From the NCBI GenBank assembly GCA_009924725.1, contig RFRA01000071.1:1-5930 (forward strand): a stretch of DNA of 5,930 nucleotides, given 5' to 3'. This DNA is from Actinomycetota bacterium (GTDB lineage Bacteria; Actinomycetota; Actinomycetes; Nanopelagicales; Nanopelagicaceae). The notes beneath the pieces are model-generated. The model made no database searches. It was not told the DNA's origin and was given only the letters and a program-made list of their open reading frames with translations. How positions within the stretch are numbered: the first letter of the stretch is position 1; every line of letters starts with the position of its first letter. Of the stretch, positions 4,848 to 5,930 are shown piece by piece. Both the position numbers and the translations under genes were made by a program.

Positions 4848-5930
4848 ATGGCCGCGCGTGAGTACGATCTAGAGATTGCTGCAATCGATGCAACTCTGGT
4901 CTCGATCGAGAAGGTATTAGACCTTCCTAAATTACGCGCATCTGCAATAGAACTAGAGGCTGCCGCTGGCGTTCCTGATCTTTGGGATGACCCAGAGAAT
5001 GCGCAGAAAGTAACTAGTCGTTTATCTCGCGTGCAATCGACAATTAGCCGCCTAGAAGGACTACGCCGTCGCGTTGAAGATATGCCGATCTTGTTAGAAC
5101 TTGCCAATGCCGAAGGCGATGAAGGCGCACTTGCTGATGCCGGCGCTGAATTAGATTCGGTGAAGAAAGCAATTGGAGAACTTGAAGTTCAAACACTTCT
5201 AAATGGTGAATATGACGAGCGCGATGCGCTGGTAACAATTAGATCTGAAGCTGGCGGCGTTGAAGCAGCTGACTGGGCCGAAATGTTGATGCGTATGTAT
5301 TTGCGTTATTGCGAACGTCATAATTTGAAGGTCGATGTACTTGAAACTTCATATGCCGAAGAAGCTGGAATTAAATCAACCACCTTTCGGGTTTCATCCC
5401 CTTATGCATATGGAACTTTGTCGGTTGAACAAGGAACACATCGCTTAGTTCGTATTTCACCATTTGATAGCCAATCACGTCGTCACACTTCCTTTGCAGG
5501 CGTTGAAATCGTTCCGGTGGTTGAACAAAGTGATGCGATTGAAATTGATGAAAAAGAAATTCGCGTAGATGTTTATCGTTCATCTGGTCCTGGTGGTCAA
5601 GGTGTTAACACCACCGACTCAGCGGTGCGACTAACACATATTCCAACCGGCATTGTGGTTTCGTGCCAGAACGAACGTTCGCAGATTCAGAACAAGGCAA
5701 CTGCGATGGCAGTCTTGCAATCAAAATTGCTTGAGCGCCGTCGCCAAGAAGAGCAGGCGAAAATCAATGCGCTAAAGGGTGATAATTCAGGCTCTTGGGG
5801 TAATCAAATGCGCTCTTACGTTTTGGCGCCGTATCAAATGGTTAAGGATTTGCGCACTGATTATGAAACTGGAAACACCAGCGCCGTGTTAAATGGTGAA
5901 ATCGATGAATTCATCGAAGCTGGAATTCGC
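4848..5930 (+). CDS. prfB: Peptide chain release factor 2 (RF2), 3' end cut by the window
   Basis: RF2 recognises UGA and UAA stop codons in the ribosomal A site and triggers peptide release. The 361 codons present include the helical N-terminal domain (about 1-100), the SPF stop-codon recognition tripeptide at 204-206 in RLVRISPFDSQSRR, and the catalytic GGQ loop at 249-251 in SSGPGGQGVNTTDSAVR, followed by the conserved CQNERSQIQNKA and SWGNQMRSYVL stretches. It ends in EAGIR, a few residues short of the usual C-terminus. ATG 4848 is the only possible start, because in-frame stops lie at 4803, 4812, 4815 and 4824 and no other start codon lies between. There is no in-frame UGA near codon 25, so it lacks the autoregulatory +1 frameshift found in many other bacteria; lack of that site is usual in actinobacteria. 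In many actinobacteria ftsE and ftsX follow prfB; here they would lie beyond the window. Confidence 0.98.
   Translation, partial: MAAREYDLEIAAIDATLVSIEKVLDLPKLRASAIELEAAAGVPDLWDDPENAQKVTSRLSRVQSTISRLEGLRRRVEDMPILLELANAEGDEGALADAGAELDSVKKAIGELEVQTLLNGEYDERDALVTIRSEAGGVEAADWAEMLMRMYLRYCERHNLKVDVLETSYAEEAGIKSTTFRVSSPYAYGTLSVEQGTHRLVRISPFDSQSRRHTSFAGVEIVPVVEQSDAIEIDEKEIRVDVYRSSGPGGQGVNTTDSAVRLTHIPTGIVVSCQNERSQIQNKATAMAVLQSKLLERRRQEEQAKINALKGDNSGSWGNQMRSYVLAPYQMVKDLRTDYETGNTSAVLNGEIDEFIEAGIR

Noticed and set aside
4848..4960. Possible RF2 programmed +1 frameshift site near codon 25.
   Set aside because: The reading frame is continuous with no in-frame UGA there; the N-terminal region aligns with unshifted actinobacterial RF2.
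1..5930. CRISPR arrays, tRNA or rRNA genes, insertion sequences, phage or attachment sites.
   Set aside because: No repeat-spacer pattern, cloverleaf, transposase or terminal inverted repeat was seen; the window is a coherent chromosomal gene block.

Overview
The window is a compact Flp/Tad pilus (type IVb pilus) assembly locus followed by the start of the peptide chain release factor 2 gene, all on the + strand. The organism is most likely an actinobacterium. The gene order (Tad ATPase, two T2SSF membrane proteins, small Flp-like pilin, TadE-like proteins, TadG-like protein) matches the actinobacterial Tad layout, for example the Mycobacterium Rv3654c-Rv3659c block, and the RF2 sequence closely resembles those of high-GC actinobacteria as I recall them. 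The base composition is only moderate (mid-40s % GC by eye). Two genes carry a TANNNT -10 box placed so that transcription would begin at the start codon, a leaderless arrangement common in actinobacteria. A low-GC freshwater lineage such as the acI/Nanopelagicales group would fit; that placement is inference.

Layout: 1-113 is an AT-rich upstream region with a candidate leaderless promoter. 114-1202 is the TadA/CpaF ATPase, 1199-1951 TadB and 1948-2763 TadC; each junction is an ATGA overlap. An 89-nt gap (2764-2852) holds a sequence that resembles one at the window start, plus a Shine-Dalgarno site for the pilin. 2853-3179 is the Flp-like pilin, 3179-3697 a TadE-like pseudopilin with a long basic leader, 3697-4107 a canonical TadE and 4098-4784 a TadG-like protein. 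These are again overlapping or tightly spaced. After a 63-nt gap with a second candidate leaderless promoter, prfB starts at 4848 and runs off the window end.

How the genes work together: the ATPase powers a TadB/TadC inner-membrane platform that would extrude the Flp pilin, with the TadE/TadG-like pseudopilins as minor or assembly components. All four pilin-like proteins share a local pre-cleavage signature ([N/D]-E-x-G before S/D), so a common prepilin peptidase probably processes them. No prepilin peptidase (TadV/CpaA) or TadZ/CpaE-like protein is in the window. prfB is an unrelated translation gene, probably an independent transcription unit.

This is a recognisable system rather than a new one. 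The unusual points are the 66-68 residue leaders on two of the pilins, a duplicated leader segment, a near-repeat in two of the intergenic gaps, and two small tandem duplications in the tadG-like gene, one of which includes its stop codon.
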